Source of the DNA: Leptodontidium sp. MPI-SDFR-AT-0119
Taxonomy: Eukaryota; Ascomycota; Leotiomycetes; Helotiales; Leptodontidiaceae
Direction: 5' to 3'
DNA: 64,000 nt
NCBI GenBank assembly: GCA_020726505.1
Contig: JAHLEZ010000033.1
Coordinates: forward strand, 124,001-188,000
Shown: in pieces, positions 10,601-22,600 of the stretch
Layout of the letters: each line of letters starts with the position of its first letter
Position numbering within the stretch: position 1 is the first letter of the stretch
Translations under genes and position numbers: made by a program
Notes under the pieces: model-generated
Told to the model about the DNA's origin: nothing
Databases searched by the model: none
What the model saw: only the letters and a program-made list of their open reading frames with translations

Positions 10601-13600
10601 AAGTTATCTGTGATATATTCTTTAATAGTCTTAAGTTCTTTAGTCGACATCTTATATAATAGCAAATACTTAAGTGCTTTCTCGCCCTCTCCTTCTAGCT
10701 TAATTTTGTGATCGTATAAGCGGTGAGGGGGGAAAATATCACTTTCTGCCTTAGAAAATACGTGAGTCTAATTAGCGTATTCTAGGGGAATCATTAGCTC
10801 AGCGTCTAGCTCTTAAATAGAGAGTGCAAACTGTATAGCTAACTAGCGACGGTAAGTGAGTTCGACAGTCAGGGCTAATATAGTAGCGACTTTCTCTCAC
10901 TCTTAGTTTCTTTAATTAATTAAAGTATTGATTTCTTATAGAGTTACTACGAATATCTCATCTCTAGACTTCTGTTTCATTAATATATAGAACGTTGCGG
11001 CGCTAATCGAGAAGATCTTAATAATTAGACGTCGACGAGCTTTCTTATGTCGCTTTATAATTAGTAACTTATCTCGTGGTTAAGGAGAAGAAGTTAGGGA
11101 AGGAGGAGCTTTTATAGTTAAGTCGTGTGCGAGAGAGAACTGCGTTTATATCTTCTGAAGTGAATTGGCGTAGTCCTTAGTATATGTTCTGCGCGTGGAA
11201 AGAGCGAATTAGGGGGAGTTAGTTTAGTCTCGAGAGTATAAGAGCTCGGCGGTTCTGCTCTCTAGCTCAGTAACTTCTATTCAGGCTAGTTTAGTTAAGA
11301 TGTATGTGTTGTCTAGTCGTGGGAGCGGTTATATATATTGACTGGGCTGGTTATTTAATATACTTCTTAGCTGAGGTAGGGAACCGTTAGTAGCGGAGTG
11401 CGCGCGCTCTCTAGGCTTTATTATATGTCGTACTTGTTAATGCGCGAGCTTTATAGTACATAAAGGATTGGCAACAGAGGTAAGTTCGACAGTAGTACTA
11501 GTATTAGGGATTAGCTAGGGGCGATACTATACACCTAAAAGGCGCAGATCTAAGCATTTCTGACTCTCGGAGATTGACATAGAATTTATTATTAGCGCAG
11601 CTTCTCTAATTAACACAGCGGCGCGGCCACTTTTAGAGGCTACCACATGTTTCGAAACGAAGTATCTATTAGAAGGTGTAATAAGAGAAGAAAGTAAGGA
11701 ATACGTAGGGGGTTTTATACTTAAAACAGGAAGGAAAGAAGAAGTGGACGAAGTGTTAAGTGTTAAAGAGACAGGAGGGTGAATTTCCTCTACTAGCGCC
11801 GTGGGCTCGATTCCGGGGGGGTATAAATTCTCGACTCTACACTTCTGGCACGACTATAGCCGGTTTCCCTGATCTTTCTTTCTACGACCTACGGTAGTTC
11901 CGTGGTTAGAGATTGGCTATAAGTGTAAGCTCGACAACTATATATCCGTAAAATTGGTATCTTCGACATCCGATATAATTCGACTATACTACGCGGGATG
12001 CCGGGTTTGATTTTCTATTAATATAATCGCTGGTTTTTTAGACTTAGTAACAGTCAAGGGATTGACAGTAATAGGTTCTGAGGTTGTTAAGAAAGTAAGG
12101 GAGTAACTAATGTGTATATCGAAATTTGACTTAGCGCGCCGGCTAGAATTAGCTATAGAATCGTCTTATAGCGGGCTACTATAGTTACTGTAACACGAAG
12201 TCGTAGACTCTGAGCAAATAGTAGGTCTGAATAGTCTACAAGTCCTTGCTTCGGCGGTTACTGATTTTAATAGAGTTTCTAAGGTATTTATACCTGGCGC
12301 GGGAGGTAGGGGTGAGTTAGCTGTCGAAGTCGACTCAATAAATTAGGTATTATAGTGGCTCTAAAATTCACGTAACTTAGCGTCTTTATACTCAGCGTCG
12401 CGCTAGTGGCGTTAGTGAATCTTGTGTATACGTAGGTCTCAGACCTCAATTAGTTTGCTGTAGCTTACTATTAAGGGGTAGTTTAATGGCTAGATGAGCC
12501 GTCGTTTGGTAGTATCTAAGAGCACTTCGTGATGCTCTAGCTATGACCTTTTAATAATTACTCTATAATTTCCTAAGTGAGTGATTAAGAAAGGAGTAAA
12601 TAACTGTAGACGCTTGTCGACTATTAAATTTAACGTAATATAGTAACTAATAGTCTAGCTAGTTTGACTATCAAATCCTTTGACAGGGATAAGTAAAGGC
12701 AGTAAGTGAATTGAAGGTTTTAAGAAGAAAGAAAGAGACTTTAAAAGAGAGTAATTAATAAAACAGTAACCGTTAGCTCCGGAATTAAGAAGTGCGGGTA
12801 GCTTATACGTAAGTCTATTCTTAGAGAGAGCGATACGGGTGGTAAGCGCTAGTCTACTAAGAAGCTTCGTAAGGTCAAGATATTGTATATCTCGTACTAT
12901 ACTTAGGAAGGAGCCTTTTCTTAGGCTAAGTCTTTTGCTCGTAGGGTAGGTTCCTCTACTAGCAAGTTGTCGTTGTCGTCTATAGCTTAACTGTCAGACA
13001 TAAGACCGCTGTCGTCGGCGCTTACTTCTATCTCGTTAACACGGGAGGTATAACCACGACTAGGGGGCCGTTAAGCGAAATGCCGAGGGGTATTCGTTAG
13101 TGTTTAGGCACGAGGTGTGTCGGCTTATATAGAGATTTATTAACCTAGGGGCTAATTAGTCTCTCGTCTCTAGGACGAAGAAGTAGTAAAAGCTTAGAGT
13201 GACTTTCCTATAGTCCCTAAGGAGATATTAACTTAGGACCGGGGGTAGGAATTTATACCTATCGCTAAGGGGCCAAAGCGACTAACGTAAATAGTGTTCT
13301 CCACGATTTATCTTTAGTCCTTAGCTTAGACTACTTCTATATACTCTTCTAGAGTTCTAGCTCTCTAATACTTATAAAACAGTTACTTGCGTAGGCGGGA
13401 TAAGAGCTTGTCCTATAAGTCTATTTTAAAGATTGACTTATTAGTTACGCCGCCTTAGCTAGTAAGAATTCTAAACTATTAGTAGAAGTCCTAAAAGGTT
13501 TATCTTACGGCTTTTATCTTTAACGCGGAGTAGAGGTTACGCGCTATCTATTACTTATAGGGGTTAGTCAAGAATTTGACTACTTAATTAACTAAGTCAA

Positions 13601-14638
13601 GCGCATCCGCTAGGTTTCCGTCTTTATTAAGCGTCGAAGATAAGAAGGAGGGTTCTAAGAACGTGCGAGTTGTTCCTTCTGTTTGTGTAAGTAACTAGTC
13701 CTTCCGGTGGTCGTCGTCGACGAAGTATTCGTCGTACCGGCGTAGGGCGTTCTAGACCTGGACTTCCTATAAACGTGGACTATAATTGACGCCGTCCGAA
13801 AGCTTATCGTTTAGGTTAGGAATCTTCTTGATTCGTGAGGCTATAGACATCTAGGACATCTTAGGGAAAGAGGGGGAACGACGACTTAGGATGTGAGGAG
13901 GTCAGTAGCCGTTATTACTATTGTCGTCTAGTGGTCCACTAGGATTAGGAGCACTCTATGCCTTACTTTTGCCTTTATCTAGCTCGGGGGCAGGAGTTTT
14001 CTTAATTAAGGGATAAAGGGGTATATCCCCTTCTTAGAAAGTTATAGATCTTAGGGCAGGTTTGCGTAGTAGAGGCTCGTCAGTCGTAAGTCGCTGTTGT
14101 TAAAGAGACAGCTTCAACCGCTAGTTCTCTATACGACTCTCCGCGAGTTACTCTTCTAAGATACGAAGTCGGCTTTCTTATAGTGTCTCTCCTATATGTG
14201 TCCTTGTAGGCTCTATACTACTCCCTAGCGTATTAGTAGAAGTATTGACTTTAGGGGTGTTAGTATTAAGAGAGTTAAGTAAGGGGACAGAAGAAGAGGC
14301 AGACGATATATCGGCGTCGTCTATAGCGGGTTACTTTACTAAGGGAGGGACGACTTTCGGCTTGGCTTGTCGAGTTAGAGGGAGAAGTCTAGCGAAGAGG
14401 GGGTTTCGACTTTGTCGTGTAGAGGCAGAGGTCGGGGAGGAGAATAAGAGTAATAGTGGCGAAGTAGATATTGACTTCACTATTAGTAGGGGTTTTGATA
14501 CTGCTATTCGTTAAGCTACAAGGCTTAGTATAGGCCTTTCTTATATTTAAGCTTCTAGGTCGTAACTACTCACAAGAGAATTAAGGGGCAAGGGATATTT
14601 ACTGTCTTCTTAGACGTAAAGAAAAGAGTTATAGATAA

Positions 14639-14885
14639 TGTGACGCTTGCCCTAGAAAGACGGTAATCACGTGTAATTGACGCCTCACATATTAACACAG
14701 GACATATGACAATACTAAGTATTAACTTAGAATCTACAACTACAAAGGAAAGAAGGTAAGGAAAGAAGAGGTCTATATACAAGAGATTAGTATGTCTAGT
14801 ACTATAGTAATCTCGGTACGTCCCGATCGGGCAGTACTAAGTGGAGCCGGTGGAAATGAGGCTCTGGACAGCGGCAGTCGTCACA
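14639..14885 (-). repeat. LTR of Gypsy element (5' LTR in element sense)
   Basis: This is the second 247-bp LTR, followed by the CTTAT target-site copy. A third LTR of the family lies at 41183-41429. Confidence 0.92.
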
Positions 14886-15117
14886 CTTATAGCCTATATA
14901 TTAAGGTTAATCGAGCACTATACGGCATAAGAGACTTTCCTTTTTTATAGTATAAGAAGTTTATTAAGACTCTTATATAACTTTATTTAATCGCAAGTAA
15001 GAAAGAACCTTATATGTTTTTTGATTAAAAGAAAAAGATATTTATATTATTCTTTATAAACGACATTTTAGTTTTTTATTATAAGAACGATCTTACCTTA
15101 ATTAAAGCTGTGATTAC

Positions 15118-15419
15118 TGTTACGACCTACGATGCGCCTCGCATTCTAACCGACACTGGCTCGTAGCATCGCTGGCTATGCGACGGCGCTAAGCCCGATA
15201 GGGAAGACTAGGTGGCGAGCCTGCGACATGTTGATGTGAATGGCACTCGACTACGCTAGGCCCCATTAGGAGGGTCCTTCATGTATATATACTCGAGCCC
15301 TCCCTTACGGGGAGCTCTCCTTTTCTCCTTGTCTTTTCTTCTCGATTCTGAGCGTAGCCTTAGGCCCAAATACAAAGCTTGAGTCAACTCGCCGTATCAA
15401 CCTTTGGCCAGCCGTAATA
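15118..15419 (+). repeat. solo LTR (302 bp) with TSD ATTAC
   Basis: The sequence starts TGTTACGACCTACG and ends GCCGTAATA (CA mutated to TA). ATTAC lies at 15113-15117 and 15420-15424. A reverse-complement copy of the same length is at 54236-54537. No internal region is present, so it is a solo LTR. It interrupts the Copia reverse transcriptase without loss of host bases. Confidence 0.9.
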
Positions 15420-17520
15420 ATTACTAGAATTCATTAAGTATACAAGCTTCGCGAAATAAAGATAATAGACTAATTCCTTAGAGTTAAGATTATTAAGAAT
15501 CGAGTACAAGAAACAATTTCTCTTATTTACGACATATATATTAAGAAAATCGCTAATAAATTCAATTTAACGACATTATTACTAAGAAGTATATTACTTT
15601 TAGGAGTTGAACTTATTAAATATAAAAGTATAACTCCCTTTAGTCGAATAAAGGAGTACTAAGAAAAGGTCGGATTAGTACTTTACTTAGTAATTCTTAT
15701 TAGACCTAATATTATATACGTAACTTCGCGATTATCTTACTTCTTAACAAATCCAAGCGAAGAGCATATTAAGGCTGTAAATTAGACAATTAAATACCTT
15801 TGGAGCACTTAATACCTGGCTATTTAATACTTAATAAAACAGTAAGAAATTCAGCTGTTTATTGCCTCAAATACCTCTTTTGCCGACGATGCCGAAACTC
15901 GACAATTATCTTAAGGCTTTACCGCTACTCTTTTCAGAGGTATTTTTAACTAGAAAGCTAGTTTATAAGCCACAATTACTACTTTAACTACTAAAACAAA
16001 GTTACTAAGAGTCAAAAGAACTACTAAGGCAATAATAACGCTTAAAAGGCTATTTATAAAGATTCTTCTTAACTTAGGAGAAATCTAGAAAATCTACTAC
16101 GATAACAAGTAAATAATTCGATTAATTATAAGCGAAGGCGAGCGAATTATAACAAAGTTACGCTACGTTAATATTTAAAATATGTGACTTTATTAAAAGT
16201 ACTTTAAGGGTACTTTTGAGATTACTTATTTATTTATAATAAAGATGCCGGCGGATAGACTTACTAAGAATCTTACTCGTTAATAATTCGATTATTTCCA
16301 AGTTCTTTTAAACCTTAAGGACGTTAAAGCGTAAATCTTTATTATTTTATAACTTTCTTAAATCTTCCTTTTATAAATTTTCCTTTTGATTTAACTTATA
16401 TTCCTTTAAATTGTATATCTTTTTTATTTCTTATATTATTATTACTTATTTCGAGTATATTATAAGAGCTATAATACTCACTTTAAGTTTCCTTTATTAA
16501 AGTAGTGTTATTAAAATAATTAACCCTTAAAATCCGCCTTCTACTATTATTAAAGTCATTTCTAAGAATTCGAACCTCTTAAAGTAAATATAAGGGGTAA
16601 CTTAATTATTTAGGAGTTCTTAAGCCCCGCCTTATATAAAACAATACAACGTAATACAAGAACGTAAATATAAGGGGTAACTTTATTATTTGTGGGGTTC
16701 TTAAGCCTTAGAAGTATACTACTACCGCTCACAAGCGCCCGTCCTCCTCTAACTCTAAAGTTATTTAAAGAGTAATTTAATATTAGTTAAGAAACTTTTA
16801 GGGTTAGTAAGCTTAATAAAAGGGTTCTTATAATCACTTACGCTTTAAGGCTCGTCGGCTTTAATCGCCTTAATAAGACGAGTAGTAAAGGGAACTACTT
16901 TAGTAGAATAAGGGACATATTTATATTTAAAAAAGTACTAAAAGTACTAAGTACCGCGCTTAGTAGTATTCTCTTAGTAAACGCTAAGTAACGAATTATC
17001 TTTGCCCTTTTTACTACTAAAGGCTAAACGAGTGTAATATTAGTAAAGTACTATGCGGCACGTATTAGTAATAAGAACTGACTTCTTTTTCTTAGTCTTA
17101 GTGGCCTTACTAAAAGAGCTAATAGAGCCAGTAAGGGAAGAGAGCGTAATAGGGGCCGTAAAGGGCTCTCCTTAGCCTCCGGCGAAGGAGGAACTTAACT
17201 TCGTAAAAGGAGTAAATAAACTCTAACCTTAAGGGAAGGGAATTCCTAGGGAAAAGGGAGGAAGGGGGATTTAACCTAAAATATTATCTAGAGTGTACTC
17301 TTAAATATCCGCGAGTACACTAACTATAACAAAGCGCTTAAAGGCGGCGGCAAGGGAGGAGAGGCCGGCGGGGACATAAGCCGAAATAGTACTAGTATTA
17401 GAAGAGATCTGTTTATTATAATTAGCCCTTATAAATTTAGTTTCACAATTAGCCAGCCAAATGCCGACTCTTCGACTTCGATTACTGTATTAAGGGAACA
17501 CTACTTAACTTACGAAAAAC

Positions 17521-17545
17521 ATTATTATTATTATTATTATTATTA
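17521..17545. repeat. (ATT)n microsatellite
   Basis: About eight uninterrupted ATT units occur, followed by degenerate TTGAAG-type repeats. Confidence 0.85.
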
Positions 17546-18485
17546 AGGTTGAAGTTAAAGTTAACGTTGAAGTTATTATTATTAAAGGAAAATTTGCAAA
17601 TAAAAACAAACTCTTATACTACTAAATATTATTTTCCCGTCTTCTTTTGGCCTAGCGTGGTCGCTTTATAGCTAGGGGGTATATCACGGTATATAATTAA
17701 CGGCACCTCTTACGCGAGCCTACTAAACGGCCAGGTGTACTTCCTACACACCCACAACTAGCTAAACTTACTTACTTTATATATATATAGCTAGCTTTCC
17801 CCCTCTTAACGAGAGGGCAGAGTACTTCTTAATTAATTTTATACTCCCTACTACTTTACTAATTCTCACTTCTCTACCCTTTTAGTATTCTACGTGATAT
17901 ATAGGTTTTACAATGTTTTTAGATCGAGTCCTTTAACACTATAAGATAGTCACAGTCGTTGTATTAAAACCTATTTGATAGTTTCCTTAGTGCTGCGAAT
18001 AGTAGTCCTCTGGGTTTTAGCAGCTCCACGTCCTTTGGATACTGTAGCGGAAGATGTCCATACTTTGTAAGCACTAGTTTCCGTCTCTCCTTTCCAAGAT
18101 TATGACTATTACGAAAATAAACTATTAACCCCCGGACCACTATATAGTATAAAGTATAAAATAAGACCTTATATTCTACATTATACTCAAATGTATCGTC
18201 GTTTTAGTCGTCGCGGTCCTACTTTCTGTCTCACTGAATAGTTACTAATTTAGTAACTATAATCAGCTGACATACCTAAGTTAACTCCTAGACCCTCTTT
18301 AACTTACTTATATTTAATATATTAGATGTTTGGCACCGAGTTTTATACTTAGTTAATGCTATGTGTTAGTAGTATAGTAAAGCCTGACGTTCTTATAAAG
18401 TTGTGTCCCTTTACCGCCTGCCGATTTAAGTCCCGATTTGACTAACACGCTAAACCTGTTCTAATTGCGCTTACTGAATATAGAC

Positions 18486-18506
18486 GCCGATTTCACTGAA
18501 ATCGGC
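18486..18506. other. perfect inverted repeat
   Basis: GCCGATTTCA and TGAAATCGGC form a 10-bp perfect inverted repeat around a single C. It may be a structural element of an unrecognised repeat. Confidence 0.4.
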
Positions 18507-19687
18507 CCCCGCCTCATGTAGAGGCAAAGTGAAAGTAAGTTTATATATATAAGGGAAAGCTTCGAGAGCTTTCTATGTGTTTATAAATCAATGCTTTTAG
18601 AGCATTCGATATTCACGTGACTCTTAGATCACATGAAATCCAACATAACCACTAAACTAAAACAAACACGCCTTAAAGCTTAAGGCTCGTACGCGGAAAT
18701 TACAAAAATAATAAAAATAATATAATAAGGAAATAAAGTAAAGTAATTAACACTTAGCGTAAGTTATTTAAGCTTTAAATTAGCCTAGGAATTCTATATC
18801 TTAATAAATACTTCGAAATATAAGCTTGTTAATACTCTACTTAAGCCTCTAATATATTAATTTTAATTCCGTTATAAAGTTTCGACTTTTCTTAACGTTT
18901 AAAAGACATTAATTATATCGAGAAATACTAAAACCTTCGCTAAAAATGGAAACTAGTGCGAAGTGGCCAAATACTATATTTCGGAATAATAAAATTAGAA
19001 TAATAACTTAAGAGAAATAGATTTTCTAATATTATAAGTACTTTTATATTATAACTTTCCTTAGTTCCTTAGTAGTTTTTATTCTCCTTAGGTTAAAGTT
19101 TTGTATTCTTTATATTCGTCGTTTTCCCTTAAAGGCTAAAGAAGTACTAATTAAAAGCTTTCTTAGTTTAAATAATTGTTATTTTTCCTAATTCTCTTTA
19201 TATTTAAGTTAGATATAAGAGCCTTACTATTATACTTACTTAGTTCCTCCTCTAGTAATAACTCACTCCTTACGTTAATTACTAAAAAATATATAAGAAT
19301 AATAAATCCTAAATCCACATAATAAGAGAGTAGTATATAGCGAACTATTAAGGAGTTCTAGCTTCTATAAACAACAAATTAATTAAATCTAAAGATATCA
19401 CATATTTAAAGAATATAAATTAATAAGGAAGGGAAGGGAAAAGGTTCTAATAAATAAAATATATCTAGTATTACGTTCTTAAGGTTCTATAATCAAGTGT
19501 TAGCTCCTTTTATATACGAAGGACCGGCGCAGTTATATAACAAAAGAAATCAGGGGCTGTCCCCGCCACAATATTTGCTTTGCTCTCCCTATTATTAAAC
19601 TTTCAATTAATCGTTTTTTTTTCTTCTTCAATTTGCGATATTAGATTATTGTGTTTTCTTCCTTCCCTTGACGGTATTATGATCTGT

Positions 19688-22600
19688 TTATATGTTCAAG
19701 AAATCCGGCATGTTATCATCTGCAGTTCCCCTCCTTTTCAGGTTTTTCAACTTCCAACTCTCAGCCATTTTCAACGATTGCTTCTTCCATCTATTTTGCA
19801 CGTATTGAATTTCGAAGGCTGCAAGGATCAAGGGGATTGCTATCGCGAATGTAATGCCGACTGTTACGATATAACGGGTTAGAGCTTGAAGACAGAGATG
19901 GACCTGAAGTAAATGATAAGACACGAAGAGAAGGGAACGCTGAAGCTTGTAAATACAATGCGGAGGGTAGACATGCCTATAAATTTCCATATATAAGATC
20001 CCCTTATGAACGCCGTAGGAGGGAAATCCGCGCCCTCTGGTATGACGACGCGCTGGAATTCCGCTATGGGAAGGGTAAAAATTGTTGTCATAAAAGTGAG
20101 CGGAAGCTGCTGAGTGTTAGCCTCCCGCATATCTGATCTCAGGTTAGGGTTGTGGGATGCAAGGTCGACATACGAAAATAATTGTGACAATAGTAAATAC
20201 CATGATTGTCTTAGACTGCTTCCCGGATGAGATCGCCTGGTTGCGGCTTACTCGGGCTTCAAGCACATATGATTGTTGCTGTTTGAGATTCAGAAGATCT
20301 TTCAGCTGATTAGAGGCTCTGTGTCAGCGGAGTGTAACATGAGATATCCGAGGCCGAATAAAGACGGTGCACATACAGTATCATAAGCTTGGTTTGCTTG
20401 GGCCTGCATACGTCCAATATGCTTCAAGTGTTTCTCGCTTTGATCCACGAAGATCTTGGAGCTATGCTGACACCGACTAGCTAGATTCTTGCTAGCTAAG
20501 CCCTTGTGACAGCCATGGATGCAGGGGAAATCTGCTTGTTCGATGTGACCACTAGCCGCAGTGAGCACCTGGATCTGGTCGTCAAAAACTGCTTTTAGCA
20601 TCTCGAACTCGTCCTTTATATCTTGGATGTTGCGAAGTAATTTCGTCTGTGCTGTGACGCTGAAGATGTTTTCGAACCAACGGATCGACTCTTCTGATTC
20701 GGCTGGCTGCTCCTTAATCCATATCATAAATTCTTCAAAGTCCCTGACGAATTTCGATAGCATCTGCATGACTTGATCTGCCTACAGATATGTGTTAACA
20801 GTGGATGACTCGTGGGTCCGGAAGTGTAGAAGTCCCTCACCCATTTGTTTGACTGAACGGAATATTTCTTGAGGAAATCGAGTTCTGGAATCATGTCTCC
20901 TTGGTGTAAGATCCCAATGCACTGGCTGATGATTAATTCTGCGAGAGCATGTGATGTATTGATCTCCGGCCGATGTACGCTATGGAGATATGACACAATG
21001 GTTTTCAGCACGTCTGACTTGTCGGCGGCGTCGAGATCTTGAGCATTTCGATCATACTGTCGATGTGGAAAGCATGTAACAATAGTTTCTGCCAACAGTC
21101 AGAACACTTATGCGTACGAGTTCAATTCCTGACAAACCTTCGTCGACAATCCAGAGCCACAGCTGGTCGATCATCAAAATAGGGCTATTATCGTCGTAAT
21201 AGAGTCGTTGATCAACCTTATGTAGCTTGTCCTCCACTTCCATTAATTTCTTCCTTTGGGAGCGCGCCAGGAGTTTTCTCTTCAACCATTGCCAGACTGT
21301 AGATTTTGGTTTGATGTCTTCAGGATGTTCAATCTGCTGAAGCTCGTCTTCCTCTAGTTCTACCCTCAGTTTAGTTGACTTTTTGTCCCCCTGAAACTCC
21401 TTCCTCTGTTGCAGCAGCTTTGCATATTGAGCATCTGCTTGTAGTTTAAGACACTTTTTATCCTCGTTGAATTGCCGCATGACGACTTGATCGTCATCTC
21501 GAGCGTCTGTATCTGCTAGATGTGAATAGTAGTACTGATCAAGCGTTCTGCGCAGGTGCACTGGCCGTCGCTTGTACAAATACCTCCTCAGCAGCTCAAG
21601 ATAATTCTCCTCAGCCTCTGGCCTATCCAAGATGCGGTGCTCAACATCAGTGCCTGTCGGATCCTCCATTTCAGGCTGCCCTGTCGCATTTCCACCAGAG
21701 TCACCTGTTTTGGTGCCATCTGCGGCCCTTTCATTTCGCCACAGTGGCGATTTGTTCCTTTGAGCGAAGTTTGTCTTCTGCTTCTCTTCCTTTACCTCGA
21801 CAATCCAGGAACTGACGTTCTTCCGCGCCCGGTGCGACTCCCAGTGTATATATGGCATCTGTGCCGCATTAATAGGGATCTAGGCTAGAGCTGCTGTTTC
21901 TTACCGCCATGAATAGAGGGCTGGGCTTCCCTTGAGCTTCTTTCGGAATAGGGCCATCTGAGATTTGAGAATCAGGCCAAGGGACTTAAGCATAGCTTGC
22001 GTTGAATCCTAAATTTTCTTACCTGGAACTAGCCTGCCACATTGAGGGGCTATGAATCTGGCATGTGGGGACAGATCAGGCGAATTGTAAAATGGATCTG
22101 TACCCCATAGGCTCTTGTACGCTGGCAAACGTTTCTCATCACAAAGGCGGCTGATAATCATCTGTTCTCGTCAACCTCGGCTTCTACACAAATATATACA
22201 ACGTACCTCTGCCCAGGTCATCTACTGTCGTTAGTCACCTATGTCTTTCAAGTGGAACAGAAGTGGTTCTGCTTACATTGTTTGAGGGGATATGGATCCA
22301 ATTTACTTTGCAGTTATGAGGCCCATCCTTGTCTCTTGTTATTGAGCCCTGCTCAGTCTCGGTCGGTGGGTAGAGAATCTCTTCAATCCGTGGCTTCTTT
22401 AGCCAGAGACATTCATGCCCCTCCGAATCCCAGATATCAAGCAAAGTAGCACGGAATCCCACGCCAGGAATCCAGTATGGCATCGCGAACACTGGTTTTG
22501 CTCCCTTGGGTGCTGATTGACCGACAGCTTCCATATTCTTTTCTCTTATCTTCTTCGGACCTCGAAATTTGGATCTAAGCTTCTCGACTTCGACACTGTT

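Larger units (their letters stand above)
7425..14885 (-). mobile_element. complete Gypsy LTR retrotransposon (7.46 kb), RIP-inactivated, TSD CTTAT
   Basis: Two 247-bp LTRs (7425-7671, 14639-14885) start TGTGACGCTTGC and end CGTCACA, with CTTAT at 7420-7424 and 14886-14890. A C-rich tract right after the left LTR is the complement of a polypurine tract, so the element runs on the minus strand. Minus-strand translation gives [18 protein letters not shown] (about 10,505-10,562), LPFGLTNGP (about 10,300) and YLDDILIYS (10,190-10,218), all Gypsy RT blocks. TDG-TE near 8,580 belongs to the integrase. Gag and protease should lie between about 11,000 and 14,500 but are not clear. Stops throughout show it is dead. 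Open frames on the plus strand here (for example 14245-14514) are antisense shadows. Confidence 0.9.
7211..16335 (+). mobile_element. Copia-type reverse transcriptase/RNase H remnant, split by two later insertions
   Basis: Three plus-strand pieces read as one Copia pol. 7211-7424 gives LAAHFNLEI, stop, QFDVINVFINT, the start of RT. 14891-15117 gives VNRALYGIRDFP, the classical LYGL block. 15425-16335 gives SFADDAETRQLS and a tail ending ADRLTKNLTR, the RNase H. The frame is continuous across the Gypsy (7425-14885) and the 302-bp LTR (15118-15419) once one target-site copy is removed for each. Many in-frame TAA/TAG codons show RIP. The left end is cut at 7210, where the OrsD-type repeat begins; no LTR of its own is recognised. 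Confidence 0.78.
16340..19560. other. AT-rich RIP debris, no gene recognised
   Basis: The sequence is AT-rich and rich in TA dinucleotides, with no frame I can assign. It begins as the 3' side of the Copia remnant. A direct repeat starting GTAAATATAAGGGGTAACTT occurs at about 16,586 and 16,665. An (ATT)n tract lies near 17,521. A perfect hairpin GCCGATTTCACTGAAATCGGC is at 18486-18506, in a slightly GC-richer patch (about 17,640-18,660) that could be an LTR whose ends I could not define. It stops sharply near 19,560 at the ankyrin gene island. Confidence 0.6.

Noticed and set aside
14245..14514. 89-codon plus-strand frame inside the Gypsy element
   Set aside because: Antisense to the element's coding strand and low-complexity; no motif.
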